Positions 10,864-23,735 of a stretch of 64,000 bases of DNA are shown in pieces. The translations under genes were made by a program, and so were the position numbers. The notes beneath the pieces are model-generated. The model saw only the letters and a list, made by a program, of their open reading frames with translations, ran no database searches and was not told where the DNA came from. Position 1 is the first letter of the stretch. Each line of letters starts with the position of its first letter. The DNA lies in contig NC_092337.1 of assembly GCF_046630445.1 (NCBI RefSeq), positions 191,311,501 through 191,375,500 on the forward strand, in the 5' to 3' direction. The DNA comes from Rutidosis leptorrhynchoides. Its lineage: Eukaryota; Streptophyta; Magnoliopsida; Asterales; Asteraceae.

Positions 10864-11658
10864 ATCCGGGTGAAAACACCAAAAAAGAACATCAGCGGGA
10901 ATTGAAGTGACATATATAGCGGATGCAGCTTATTAACTCGCCTGGGAAGCTGAGACCGAGGCTCGATTATCACGTCGCAATCAGAAATAGATTGTGGGCC
11001 AGAGTCAAAAACAATAGCACCTATTGCATCTGAAGTAGGCAGTGCATGTTGGCTTGACCCAGTCAAATTATACAAGCAAAACTTGAAAGTAGGTACCTCG
11101 CTGCCAGCACACTTATCTCTCGCAGTGCGAAACAACTTGACTAGTGCATAATTTGAATCAAGTAACTTCACCAACTGAGTAACAACTACTTCAGAAAGCC
11201 GGCCTGAATCACAGCCCCCAAAATGGCCCATTCAGTTTTCAACTTTGTGATCCGTATCATAAATGTAAAGCTGCAGAAATCTGGGGGGCTCCCCTGTTCA
11301 GGGCACAGACTACCGAGCGAATGATAAATTTGGCCTGAGATCTTGAAAACGTAAGGAGAACGGCCATCGTTAATCGTTTCATCGATACGAGCGCCAAAGG
11401 ACGTCATTATGAACATCTGGTTGTAAGGACGAACATTATTAAGGAAAGCAGGAGTTTCTAACAAACGCTTAAATTCTGCAGGAGGATCCTCATAGCGTGG
11501 TAAATAGACACGGCCATTTTCACAACAACGATGATAATGAAGTTGTTTGTCCATGAAATATGACTTAACATGTTCAGCACGCCAGAACAAAGCCCCGCAC
11601 TGCATACAAACGGACGTGCAGTCCCCTGAATCACGATATAAAGGAGATACGCCTGCAC
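10860..11658 (-). pseudogene. Helitron N-terminal zinc and linker region, frameshifted
   Basis: The first segment begins after a TTTGTGCAG acceptor at 11658 with GVSPLYRDSGDCTSVCMQCG, then ALFWRAEH and YHRCC (a cysteine-rich zinc region), NVRPYNQMFIMTSFGARID and YVFKISGQIYHSLGSLCPE. The second segment (10860-11231) has LVKLLDSNYALVKLFRTARD, SDCDVIIEPRSQLPRRVNKL and HPLYMSLQFPLMFFFG. Frames change near 11200 and near 10875, so at least two indels are present. This part precedes the Rep domain in RepHel proteins. Confidence 0.82.
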
Positions 11659-11726
11659 AAATATAAGACAATTGTCAAAGAGCATATATAATAATATATA
11701 AACATACATGAAAACAGGCAAATAAC

Positions 11727-12330
11727 TCGCACACTCAACAACGATAACCAACATTAAAATTAACTGTTTTCTAGAACTGACCAAGTGCAGGTAATCAACT
11801 CAAACTACATGGAATTTTCAAGCTAGTAAATATCCAAAGATTCCAATTCTAGTGCCTCTTGCACTCAACAACCACAACCAAAAAACAAATACACATTGCA
11901 ACCTCAATTTGGTTGTTTACAAAAGGAAAAAAATAGAGCTGGCAAAATTAATATCTCGCAAAGTCAACAACGATAACCGCCATTAAAATAAAACTGTTTT
12001 CTAGAACTGGCCAAGCGCAGGTAATCCAATCAGAGCACATGGAATTTTCATGCTAGTAAATATCCAAAGATTAAAATTCTAGTGCCTCATGCACTCAACA
12101 ACCACCCAAAAAAAACAGTACACATTGCAGCCTCAAATCGGTAGTTTACAAAAGAAAAAAAAAATTGACACAATTTAATGAAACACAAAAACAGCAAACA
12201 AATAACACAACCCGTGAGGCATAGGGAATTTTTAGGCTAGTAAATGTCAAAAAAATCCAATTCTAGTGGCTCTTGCAGTCAACAACCATACATATAAAAG
12301 ACAACATACATATACGAAAAGCAAAAAGAA
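11727..12330. repeat. Imperfect tandem repeat in the putative HEL intron
   Basis: About two and a half copies of a unit of about 220 bases. Shared landmarks are CAACAACGATAACC, ACTGTTTTCTAGAACTG, GGAATTTTCA.GCTAGTAAA and CTAGTGCCTC.TGCA, starting near 11729, 11953 and 12180. The third copy is the most degraded. It lies between the candidate first exon and the zinc-region exon. No coding signal seen. Confidence 0.7.
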
Positions 12331-12609
12331 ATAAAAGACAACACAATCCACAGATAGTGAAAGTTACAGTAGAACAGCATAGAAACAAAAGACAACATAA
12401 GGCAAACATAGTCCAACTCACACTAAAATAGCATACATATAGTTAGAAACTCGATTTACCTGACACATCAAAAGGTGCAAAGATAGTATATATGGGTGTC
12501 AACTGAGCATGAAGGGAAAAGCTAACAGAAACTGCACAAACAGATATCTCTTAAAAGTTGTAAAAAACAATTTCAGTGACAACAAATTAGAATAAAAAAC
12601 AATATCATA

Positions 12610-12780
12610 CCTTAAGAAGAACCCGAAGCACTGGCATGTGCTTACGTAGAGAAGTCCTTTTCTTAGATTGTTTATCGGAAACAACTTGTACGTCTGAAGG
12701 TCCAACACTTTCTAACACAACACCACCCACTACATTCGAATTCACTAAGTTTTTTTTTTCCTATTTCGAGAACTCCTCAT
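12610..12780 (-). pseudogene. Candidate first exon of the HEL RepHel gene
   Basis: An ATG at 12780 starts MRSSRNRKKK; after a run of nine A another frame reads NLVNSNVVGGVVLESVG, VQVVSDKQSKKRTSLR and KHMPVLRVLLK, then a GT donor (AAG|GTATGATATT). A basic leader of this kind is plausible for a Helitron protein. The downstream acceptor at 11658 would give an intron of about 950 bases. The A run puts ATG and body out of frame, fitting a decayed gene. Inferred only. Confidence 0.4.
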
Positions 12781-12930
12781 AACGGAAATTACCAAACAAT
12801 GAAAAGGAAAAAAATTAACAGGGCTAGGAATGGTAAACATCCTGAACAACGTAAGAAGGATGCGAAAACCACAGCCAACAACAGCAAGCAAACAACATAA
12901 ATTAAATATATTAAATATGTAGATTAACAA

Positions 12931-13287
12931 AAGAAAAACGAACCTGTAATTTCTGTAGAGGAATGGAATTGGTCTGAAGCAAGTATGAAGAATTAATTAA
13001 TTAATGGAAGAAGGTAAGGGAGGAAGGAGCAGGGTGAGGCTAAAGGTGTGGGAGAAGGGAGCATGTCAAGGTGGGAGGTGAGGGACGAACAGGGAGGTGA
13101 GGGACGAGCAGACTTTTGTGACTCAAGCGTCATCTAAAGTAAAATAAAATTTTAAAAAAGTAAATTAAATTAATTAAAAAACGTGAAACACAAAAAAAAA
13201 AAACAGCATGAACAGTGTTTTTGTGTAAGGAGAACTGCCACGTGGACCAATCAGATCGCGAGGTTTAGTTTGCCTAATAGTAGTTGG
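12931..13287. other. HEL 5' flank with G-box and CCAAT motif
   Basis: Non-coding. It contains a short duplicated GGGAGGTGAGGGACGA at 13070-13110, the palindrome CCACGTGG at 13238-13245 and CCAAT at 13247-13251. These could serve a minus-strand Helitron promoter; that is inference from motifs alone. Homology to the NA1 LTR begins at about 13288. Confidence 0.4.
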
Positions 13288-15487
<2,200 letters not shown>

Positions 15488-18249
15488 TGTAACGACCCGC
15501 ACTTTTTCGATCATACTATACTTATAAGATTAATATTTACATAAATTAAACCTTGCCAACATGATAAGCAATCCAAATTGTCGAGACTTATATTTCCGAA
15601 AAGAGTTTTACACAACGTTTGACCGTCTAGTTTGACCGATGATATCACGAACTATACAATATATGATAATTATACGTTTGTGTATATAAATGTATATATA
15701 CATATTTAACATGATTAATAAATGTTTTAATATCTCATTTTGTATTAATAACAACAAGTTATATGTGTATTTTGAAACTACTAACTTAAGTTTTCAAAAC
15801 AATAACTATACGTAACGTTATTTGACATAAATACTTAAGACTTATAATGTTATACATATATTGTATAAGTAATGTATTTAATTACTTTTAAAGAACTTAA
15901 ATACATAAAACCATATAAGTGTATTCACAAAAGATAGCTATATTTGAATCCTCATTTCATTTTTCACAAAATTTCTATACGTATACCTAGAGTATTTGTA
16001 CTCGTATCATACCTAGCTCCTATACGTATTTACTAATAGTAAATACACATCAAAATCACCACCTAACCAGCCATTATTCATGCCCTTAGAGCTAGGTAAT
16101 TACTTTTGGATGATTACTTGACTAATTAACAAAATTACAAACTAAAAATCTTATCATGTATTACATGATACATGTTTTTTTTAGGTTATAAGTATCACCA
16201 TTTCTAGTTCATTTTCTAACCTCATTTTTAGTTAAACACACACTCTTTCACAACCCTTAAAACCCTTAATCAATTCAGCAAAGTTTCCAAGAAGATCTAG
16301 CTTCAAAAACCATACTAAAACACCATAAGAAAACCATACAAAAACACTTCAAGAAAACCCTCCAAGAACACCAACTTACTCCCAATCTTTCATCCACTTC
16401 TATCACCCTTTTGATTCTAGCTTCTTACTCCTCTTTTACAGCAAACTTATCCAAGGAACTTGAGGTAGAATCTATGTTCATAACCTTATTCAATTCATAT
16501 ATATATAGCTATCTTATTTTGTGGTATAAAAGCTTAACAACAAGAACATAGTTTGAAAGTTTTCAAACTTGTTTGCAAACTAAATAGATCCTTCTAACTT
16601 AACTTTTAAAATACTTCAAGACCTGTAATATAACTTATGTATATGCTAATTTAACAAGGTAAAACTTGGTTTTTCAAAGTATAAGTATTTTTAGAAAAAT
16701 GGTCATTAAATGATTTTGTTGTAACAAAAATGTTTAACTTCATATGTTTCACTAATGTTTCACTTATGCCGTATGATTTTGAATACAAACCAAGGTATTT
16801 ACAGTTCATAGTCTTAAAGAAGAACTCGATCCAAGAAGATGGCAAGTTGAATCAACGAAAACGGATTTGTAACGAAGAAACTATGACCGAAACAAAATTG
16901 GTTATCCTAGATCATTTCAACTACGGGATCAATTGGAAAAAAATGATATAAATCACATATTTCTAAGATAACATGATATTTTATATATATGTACTTATAA
17001 TTCAATTTTATATGGTTCAGGATCACCCGTAAACAACACGAGAAGATTAATCATAAGATCCCATGATTGTACGCAACACGTCATTTGACAACACCGGTAC
17101 TTTATGTACGCAACACGTCATTTGACAACACCGGTACCATGGGTCAAGATTAATCTCGACCAACACATATACGATGGGGTTTTATTGATTTCGTTGGGGG
17201 TTTTATTTATTTCATTGCGGGTATATTAAACATCTAAAAATGAACCATTAAAATTGAATTACTAACATCGGACTGCTAACTACGGACTAAGGAATTATTC
17301 AAAGTATTAAAAGTATAACAAGTATATATTTATAACGTTTGTTTAAAAATGAAAACATATTGATATATTATATATGGATAGGTTCGTGATATCAACCGGA
17401 AGACCGAGTCAAAATATATATATCATCAAGACAAGAGTGAGTATATAGTCCCACTTTTAAACTCTAAATATTTCGGGATGAGAATACATGTATTTTATGT
17501 TTTACATTATGGACACAAGTAACTGAAAAATATATTCTACGTTGAGTTGTACCACTGGCATACTTCCCTGTAGCTTGGTAACTAATATTTACAGCGGTAA
17601 TGTAAACGCGAATCCTGTTGATAGATCTATCGGGCCTGACAACCCCAATCGGACTGGACGACCAGTATTCAACGGTTGCACAGTACTTCGTTTTGTGACT
17701 ACACTTGGTACGGTGTAGTAAGATTTCATATTAAAGGGAATATGCGACGTGAAAATGTTAAGTATGGTTACCAAGTGCTCAACCACTTAGAATATTTTTA
17801 TTGAAATGTTTATATACGAAATCTTGTGGTCTATATATATATATATTGCTGCGCACTAAACCTATATCTCACCAACTTTATGTTGACGTTTTTAAACATG
17901 TTTATTCTCAGGTGATAATTAAAGCTTCCGCTGCATTATGTTGAATCTAAGCAGGATCATGCGTACTCATATTTGTGTCAAAAATAAAACTGCATATCCG
18001 AGGACGTGTGTTGTAAAATATGCTAGAAATCGTGTTGTTATTATCATTTGTAAAGTTTGTAAGTCGAAGATTATCGTTAAACGATAATCATCTTTTTATT
18101 GTCTAAAGCTTGTACAAAAATAATGGTTTGGTTTGTAATGTATAATATATGCAGTTTTTTTTTTAAAATGTCGCATATAGAGGTCAATACCTCGCAATGA
18201 AATCATACGTTATCTAACACGTTCTTATGGTTAAGGACGGGTTATGACA
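15488..18249 (+). repeat. TEK 5' LTR
   Basis: 2762 bp. Against the right copy I find T at 16177 for C (24440), T at 17691 for G (25954), and ten rather than eleven T in the run near 18155. It contains a direct repeat of 32 bases (17069-17100 and 17106-17137) carrying CACGTCA, and the hairpin GAGGT-CAAT-ACCTC at 18180-18193, 56 bases before its end. Confidence 0.97.
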
Positions 18250-18251
18250 TG

Positions 18252-18263
18252 TGGTATCAGAGC
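18252..18263 (+). promoter_or_regulatory. TEK primer-binding site (tRNA initiator-Met type)
   Basis: TGGTATCAGAGC two bases after the 5' LTR. It is followed by a leader, GGTCTTAGCGAACCAGGT and then TTGCATTAGTGTGTCTAAC, that recurs in NA1 and in part in NA2. Confidence 0.95.
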
Positions 18264-18441
18264 GTTGGTCTTAGCGAACCAGGTTTGCATTAGTGTGTCT
18301 AACCGAGAAGTCGTTAGGATACATTAGTAAAGTCTGGACTTTGACCGGGTCTGATTTTAAAAACCATTGCTTATCACTGTTGGTTAAAAATTTATATGTA
18401 AATATTATGTAAGTACTAATGGGTTAGTTGTTGTGTGATAG

Positions 18442-18930
18442 ATGTCGAGCTCAAAAATTGTTATCACAATCAACGACTCCGAATCAGAATCTTCAGATGG
18501 CGTTCCAGTCATTAACCTGTCCGATGACGAAAATGATATCCTTGGGGAAGACTCACAAATTCCGGATGAACCAACTATAGAGAACCCGGAAAGTGAACCC
18601 GAGGAGGAAAGTGAACCCGAGGAGGAAAGTGAACCCGAGGAGGAAAGTGAACCCGAGGAGGAAAGTGAACCCGAGGAAGAAATACAGGAAATTACAAAAG
18701 ACGAGTTTGAACTAGGAAAGAAACGAAAGGCTAATGAATTAGAAAATCCAAATCCCGAGTTTAATGAGAATGATGTGGCACCAATTCCACTCAACACTAC
18801 CACCCCTATCCCCGCTATTCCTATTCGTTCTGTCCCGGCATCCAGTTCTTCAGTCCCACAGCCAAAATATAGGCAGACAGTTAGGATAAGCGTTAAGCAA
18901 ATCTTTGTGTCTAAACGTCCTAGAAAATAG
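18442..18930 (+). CDS. TEK pre-gag ORF: acidic protein with basic C-terminus
   Basis: A 162-residue intact ORF between primer site and gag, not part of the standard gag-pol set. The first third is Ser/Asp/Glu-rich (INDSESESSDG, INLSDDENDILGE). Residues about 51-80 are five repeats of ESEPEE from an 18-bp tandem repeat at about 18591-18680. Two basic clusters follow, GKKRKANE and the C-terminal SKRPRK, which resemble nuclear localisation signals. A 359-bp gap separates it from gag. NA1 and NA2 have an ORF in the same place. No known domain recognised. It is open in a young element, so it may well be translated, but the function is unknown. Confidence 0.7.
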   Translation: MSSSKIVITINDSESESSDGVPVINLSDDENDILGEDSQIPDEPTIENPESEPEEESEPEEESEPEEESEPEEESEPEEEIQEITKDEFELGKKRKANELENPNPEFNENDVAPIPLNTTTPIPAIPIRSVPASSSSVPQPKYRQTVRISVKQIFVSKRPRK

Positions 18931-19289
18931 ATCAAACGATGCGCTGCTGTGTCAAACCATGGAACCGAATAATGTTTTGTATAATATTAATAGTGTGGTT
19001 TGCTTAATGTTCGATGTAAGATAAGCATATGTAAAATATTGAAGTATGAAATGCAATAATTTTCCATGGTTAAGTATTATTTAGATTGTAGTAATTGATT
19101 CTGTACTAAGCTATTAAGTATGAACATTAACGGGTAGGTACTACCCAAGATATAATTATAAAACGCTAATAAGAAGAAAAGGCTTTTATAATAATACCTA
19201 GTTCATATTATTAATAAGCTATAATGTACTATAAATACACACTACATCTATAATAATCCATGTGAATAATTATTTTCTTTCATTAGGAA
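18931..19289 (+). other. TEK inter-ORF region with internal purine-tract-like motif
   Basis: Non-coding, AT-rich. TTAACGGGTAGGTA at 19127-19140 closely copies the 3' purine tract (TTAACGGGGAGGTAA). It is followed by CTACCC, so GGGTA and TACCC can pair. The same motif lies downstream of the pre-gag ORF in NA1 and NA2. A TATA-like CTATAAATAC lies near 19230, about 50 bases before the gag ATG. Confidence 0.6.
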
Positions 19290-20477
19290 ATGGCGCGATT
19301 GAATCGAATGACGGAACAAGAACTCGAGGAACTCATCAACCAGCGAGTGAACGACAGAATGTTATGGGTTGAGGCTGCAAGAGCTGCTGCAGTTAATCCA
19401 AATCCTCGTGTAGGATGCTCCTACAAGACGTTCCAAGCTTGCAAGCCATCATCATTCAGTGGAACGGAAGGACCTATCGGTTTAACCCGATGGATAGAAA
19501 AGATGGAGACGGTGTTCAAAATCAGCGGTTGTGATGAAAAAGACATGACCAAGTTTGCATCGTGCACTTTACAAGATAGTGCACTCACATGGTGGAAGAA
19601 TTATGTGAAGGCGGTAGGAGGAGATGTAGCTTATGATACTCCATGGGAAGAATTCAAAGCAATGATAATCACCGAGTATTGTCCAAGGAATGAGGTTATT
19701 AAGTTAGAAGATGAGTTACGAAGTTTGAAGGTGGTTGGTACTGAAATCACCAACTACAATCAGCGATTCATGGAACTGGTTTTACTATGTCCTGAATTGG
19801 TTCCAACCGAAGCACGGAAGATTGAAATGTACAAAGGTGGTTTGCCCAAAAAGGTCAAGGCAAACGTTACGGCGTCGAAACCTAAGACAATTCATGAAGC
19901 TATAACCATGGCGAACGAGTTAATGGATCAGGTCATTTTGGACAAGAAAGCATTCAATACTGAGGTGAAGGTATTGGGAAACAAGAAAAAGTGGAATGGA
20001 AGTTATGATCGAGGTAACCAACAACAACCTTATAAGAAACAAGAAACCACAAAAGGTGCGAGTAGTGGTTCAGGTTTTGGTTATAAAGGACAAAGTCCTT
20101 TATGCAACCGTTGCCACAAACATCACTTTGGTTACTGTAGTGTGTTATGCACCAAGTGTAATCGACAAGGTCATCTTGCGGAAGATTGTAAGGCTCTCGT
20201 TACAAATGGCAACAAGACTCCTGCCACCAACGCAAATAGAACTGCTTTGGCTACCATTACTTGTTTTGGTTGTGGAAAACAAGGTCACTATAAGAGTCAG
20301 TGCCCGAATCAGAATGGCGGACCTGCACGTGGAAGAGCGTTTGTTATTAATGCTAGAGAGGCACGAGAAGACCCGGAGCTTGTTACGGGTACGTTTACCA
20401 TTAATAACTTATCAGCATCTATTTTATTTGATACTGGCGCCGATAGAAGCTACGTGTGTATAAATTTTTTACACTAA
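19290..20477 (+). CDS. gag: TEK gag with protease N-terminus
   Basis: 395 residues from an ATG in good context (GAAATGGCG). Residues about 50-215 are the retrotransposon gag domain ([57 protein letters not shown]). Two CCHC knuckles follow, [14 protein letters not shown] and [14 protein letters not shown], which bind the genomic RNA. The aspartic protease site DTGA begins at residue 381 (20430). The frame ends at TAA 20475-20477, just after a run of six T (20465-20470), while the rest of protease and pol is one base forward. Relatives usually encode this as one continuous ORF, so it is either a recent indel or a recoding site. Confidence 0.93.
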   Translation: MARLNRMTEQELEELINQRVNDRMLWVEAARAAAVNPNPRVGCSYKTFQACKPSSFSGTEGPIGLTRWIEKMETVFKISGCDEKDMTKFASCTLQDSALTWWKNYVKAVGGDVAYDTPWEEFKAMIITEYCPRNEVIKLEDELRSLKVVGTEITNYNQRFMELVLLCPELVPTEARKIEMYKGGLPKKVKANVTASKPKTIHEAITMANELMDQVILDKKAFNTEVKVLGNKKKWNGSYDRGNQQQPYKKQETTKGASSGSGFGYKGQSPLCNRCHKHHFGYCSVLCTKCNRQGHLAEDCKALVTNGNKTPATNANRTALATITCFGCGKQGHYKSQCPNQNGGPARGRAFVINAREAREDPELVTGTFTINNLSASILFDTGADRSYVCINFLH

Positions 20478-20478
20478 A

Positions 20479-23400
20479 TTGAATTGTTCATCATTACCTT
20501 TAGATGCTAAGTACTTGATTGAGTTAGCTAATGGTAAACTAATTGAAGCCGATAAAATTTGTCGTGATTGTGAAATAAATCTAGCCGGAGAAACGTTTAA
20601 AATCGACTTAATACCCGTAGAATTAGGAGGTTTTGATGTAATAGTCGGCATGGACTGGATGTCCAAAATAGGAGCGGAAGTTGTTTGTGCCAAGAAGGCA
20701 ATTCGTATTCCTGGTAAGGATAAAATACCGGTGATGATTTATGGAGAGAAGGGTAATTCAAAGCTAAAACTCATTAGCTGTTTGAAAGCCAAGAAGTGTT
20801 TAGAAAAGGGATGTTACGCTATTTTAGCACATGTTAATAAAGTCGAAAAGAAAGAAAAGTGTATCAACGACGTGCCTGTGGCAAGAGATTTTCCTGAAGT
20901 TTTTCCGGAAGAATTGCCGGGATTACCTCCATTTAGATCTGTAGAATTTCAAATAGATTTAGTACCGGGAGCTGCACCAGTGGCTCGTGCTCCATATAGA
21001 CTTGCACCGTCCGAATTAAAAGAACTTCAAAGTCAGTTAAAAGAATTATTGGACCGTGGATTCATACGACCAAGTACATCACCGTGGGGAGCTCCAATTT
21101 TGTTTGTCAAGAAGAAAGACGGATCTTTCCGAATGTGTATAGATTATCGTGAATTAAATAAGTTAACTATCAAAAATCGGTATCCACTACCGAGAATTGA
21201 TGACTTATTTGATCAATTGCAAGGATCATGTGTTTATTCGAAAATCAACTTAAGATCGGGCTATCATCAACTACGCGTTAAAGAAGAGGACATTCCGAAA
21301 ACTGCTTTTCGGACACGTTATGGTCATTACGAATTTTTGGTTATGCCGTTTGGATTGACGAATGCGCCAGCTGTATTCATGGACCTCATGAATCGAGTTT
21401 GTAGTCCGTATTTAGATAAGTTTGTTATCGTTTTCATTGATGATATTCTTATCTATTCCAAGAGTGAGCAAGAGCATGAAGAGCATTTAAGGTTGATACT
21501 GGAGTTGTTGAGAAAAGAACAACTTTATGCTAAATTTTCTAAGTGTGCTTTCTGGTTGAAAGAAGTGCAATTTCTTGGTCACGTTGTTAGTAGCAAAGGA
21601 ATTCAGGTTGATCCAGCAAAAATTGAAGCCATTGAAAAATGGGAGACTCCTAAGACACCAACGCAGATACGCCAATTTTTGGGTTTAGCCGGTTATTATA
21701 GAAGGTTTATTCAAGATTTTTCTCGAATAGCTAAGCCGTTGACAGCATTAACGCAAAAAGGGAAGAAATACGAATGGACCTCGGAGCAGGAGAACGCATT
21801 TCAATTATTGAAGAAGAAGTTAACTACGGCGCCTATTTTATCGTTACCTGAAGGGAACGATGATTTTGAAATATATTGTGACGCTTCGCGACAAGGTTTT
21901 GGTTGTGTTCTTATGCAACGAAAGAAAGTAATTGCATTTGCATCCCGACAATTGAAGATTCACGAGCGGAATTATACGACGCATGATCTAGAACTGGGAG
22001 CAGTCGTGTTTGCATTGAAGATGTGGAGACATTACTTGTATGGGGTTAAATTCACTGTGTTTACTGATCATAAAAGCCTTCAACATATTTTCGATCAAAA
22101 ACAGCTGAACATGAGGCAACGTAGGTGGGTTGAGTTAATAAATGACTATGATTGTGAAATTCGTTATCATCCCGGGAAAGCGAACGTGGTGGCCGACGCT
22201 CTAAGCAGAAAGGAACGAGAACCAATTCGAGTACGAGCGATGAACATAAAAATTCGCATGAATCTCAACTCACAAATCAAAGAAGTTCAACGAGAAGCAC
22301 TTACTAAAGAAAATATAGGAAATGAAATAATGAAGAAGTATGAGAAGCAACTCGTTATGCGGGAAGATGGAATTCGATATTTTGCAAATCGTATTTGGGT
22401 ACCGAAGTTGGGTGGATTAAGGAAGTTGATATTGAACGAGGCACATAAGACAAGATATTCGATACATCCTGGAGTTGGAAAGATGTACCAAGATCTTAAG
22501 ACGCATTATTGGTGGCCTAATTTGAAGACAGACGTTGCAACATATGTTGGGGAATGTTTAACTTGTTCCAAAGTCAAAGCAGAACACCAGAAACCGTCAG
22601 GGTTACTTCAACAACCAGAAATCCCAGAATGGAAATGGGATGGTATTACCATGGATTTCATCACGAAGTTACCAAAGACTGCCTGGGGATACGACACCAT
22701 TTGGGTGATTGTTGATCGTCTCACCAAGTCTGCACATTTCTTGCCTATAAAGGAAACGGATAGAATGGAGAAACTATTACGATTGTATATAAAGGAAGTT
22801 GTTTCAAGGCATGGAATACCTATTTCCATTATATCCGATCGTGATAGTAGATTTACCTCAAAGTTTTGGCAATCACTACAGGAGGCACTAGGAACTCGGT
22901 TGGATATGAGTACCGCATATCATCCACAAACCGATGGACAGAGTGAAAGAACGATTCAGACTCTCGAAGACATGCTCAGGGCATGTGTGATCGATTTTGG
23001 AAACGGATGGGATAAATATCTACCGTTAGCAGAATTCTCGTATAATAATAGTTATCATGCGAGCATTGGAGCTGCGCCATTCGAAGCATTGTACGGAAGG
23101 AAGTGTAGATCTCCTATCTGTTGGAATGAAGTAGGAGATCGACATTTAACTGGTCCCGAGATCATACATGAAACGACTGAGAAGATAGTGCAAATCAAGG
23201 AGAGATTGAAAACAGCCCGTAGTCGCCAAAAGAGCTACGCCGATGTTCGAAGGAAACCATTAGAGTTTCAGGTCGGGGACATGGTTATGCTAAAGGTGTC
23301 ACCTTGGAAAGGTGTAATACGTTTCGGCAAAAGGGGTAAACTGAACCCAAGGTACGTAGGCCCGTTTAAGATCATCGAACGCATTGGACCGGTAGCTTAT

Positions 23401-23703
23401 CGACTCGAGTTACCACAACAACTCGCCGGAGTACATAATACCTTTCACGTCTCAAACCTTAAGAAGTGTCTTGCAAAGGAAGACCTCACCATTCCTCTTG
23501 AAGAAATTCATGTCGACGAGAAACTACAATTCGTCGAAGAACCAATCGAAATCATGGACCGTGAAGTTAAACAACTCAAACAGAGTAATATACCGATTGT
23601 TAAGGTTCGTTGGAATGCTAGAAGAGGTCCCGAGTTTACTTGGGAACGAGAGGATCAGATGAAGCAAAAGTATCCACACTTGTTTCTCGATGACGCAAAA
23701 TAG
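20479..23703 (+). CDS. pol: TEK pol: protease C-terminus, RT, RNase H, integrase, chromodomain
   Basis: About 1074 codons open to TAG at 23701-23703. The first codon, TTG, is not a believable start: upstream sequence is open back to 20464, and the frame is the continuation of protease. Residue positions: protease end with VIVGMDWM (about 55-62); RT from about 150 with catalytic FIDDILIYS near 319; RNase H with [15 protein letters not shown] and FTDHKS; integrase zinc finger with [15 protein letters not shown] and CLTCSKVK (about 654-700); integrase DDE residues in [11 protein letters not shown] (about 724), IISDRDSRF (about 785) and [12 protein letters not shown] (about 821); GPF motif in [19 protein letters not shown]; and a C-terminal chromodomain ([19 protein letters not shown], from about 1038) that can direct insertion to heterochromatin. 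Confidence 0.95.
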   Translation: MNCSSLPLDAKYLIELANGKLIEADKICRDCEINLAGETFKIDLIPVELGGFDVIVGMDWMSKIGAEVVCAKKAIRIPGKDKIPVMIYGEKGNSKLKLISCLKAKKCLEKGCYAILAHVNKVEKKEKCINDVPVARDFPEVFPEELPGLPPFRSVEFQIDLVPGAAPVARAPYRLAPSELKELQSQLKELLDRGFIRPSTSPWGAPILFVKKKDGSFRMCIDYRELNKLTIKNRYPLPRIDDLFDQLQGSCVYSKINLRSGYHQLRVKEEDIPKTAFRTRYGHYEFLVMPFGLTNAPAVFMDLMNRVCSPYLDKFVIVFIDDILIYSKSEQEHEEHLRLILELLRKEQLYAKFSKCAFWLKEVQFLGHVVSSKGIQVDPAKIEAIEKWETPKTPTQIRQFLGLAGYYRRFIQDFSRIAKPLTALTQKGKKYEWTSEQENAFQLLKKKLTTAPILSLPEGNDDFEIYCDASRQGFGCVLMQRKKVIAFASRQLKIHERNYTTHDLELGAVVFALKMWRHYLYGVKFTVFTDHKSLQHIFDQKQLNMRQRRWVELINDYDCEIRYHPGKANVVADALSRKEREPIRVRAMNIKIRMNLNSQIKEVQREALTKENIGNEIMKKYEKQLVMREDGIRYFANRIWVPKLGGLRKLILNEAHKTRYSIHPGVGKMYQDLKTHYWWPNLKTDVATYVGECLTCSKVKAEHQKPSGLLQQPEIPEWKWDGITMDFITKLPKTAWGYDTIWVIVDRLTKSAHFLPIKETDRMEKLLRLYIKEVVSRHGIPISIISDRDSRFTSKFWQSLQEALGTRLDMSTAYHPQTDGQSERTIQTLEDMLRACVIDFGNGWDKYLPLAEFSYNNSYHASIGAAPFEALYGRKCRSPICWNEVGDRHLTGPEIIHETTEKIVQIKERLKTARSRQKSYADVRRKPLEFQVGDMVMLKVSPWKGVIRFGKRGKLNPRYVGPFKIIERIGPVAYRLELPQQLAGVHNTFHVSNLKKCLAKEDLTIPLEEIHVDEKLQFVEEPIEIMDREVKQLKQSNIPIVKVRWNARRGPEFTWEREDQMKQKYPHLFLDDAK

Positions 23704-23735
23704 GTACAATTTTAAAATTTCGGGACGAAATTTAT

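Larger units (their letters stand above)
1..13287 (-). mobile_element. HEL: autonomous-type Helitron, degenerate, interrupted by CHR1
   Basis: A minus-strand Helitron. Reading right to left it has a possible N-terminal exon (12610-12780), a Helitron N-terminal zinc region (10860-11658), an HUH replication-initiator domain (9327-10863), a Pif1-type helicase (650-2702) and an RPA-like ORF (135-565). Helitrons transpose by rolling-circle replication with the Rep/helicase protein; plant copies often also encode RPA-like single-strand-binding proteins. CHR1 (2708-9326) interrupts the coding region. The right limit, about 13287, is where sequence colinear with the NA1 LTR resumes; I see no clean 5' TC terminus there. 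The 3' end with its CTRR hairpin must lie left of base 1. Frameshifts and stops show that this copy is dead. Confidence 0.85.

Noticed and set aside
16651-17786. Pairs of identical short ORFs at 16651/24914, 16730/24993 and 17589/25852
   Set aside because: Chance frames in the two nearly identical TEK LTRs.
20465-20471. TTTTTTA in the correct phase for a -1 slippery heptamer at the gag end
   Set aside because: A -1 shift enters a frame that stops almost at once (TGA at 20480). Pol is in the +1 frame, so this heptamer cannot explain expression of pol.
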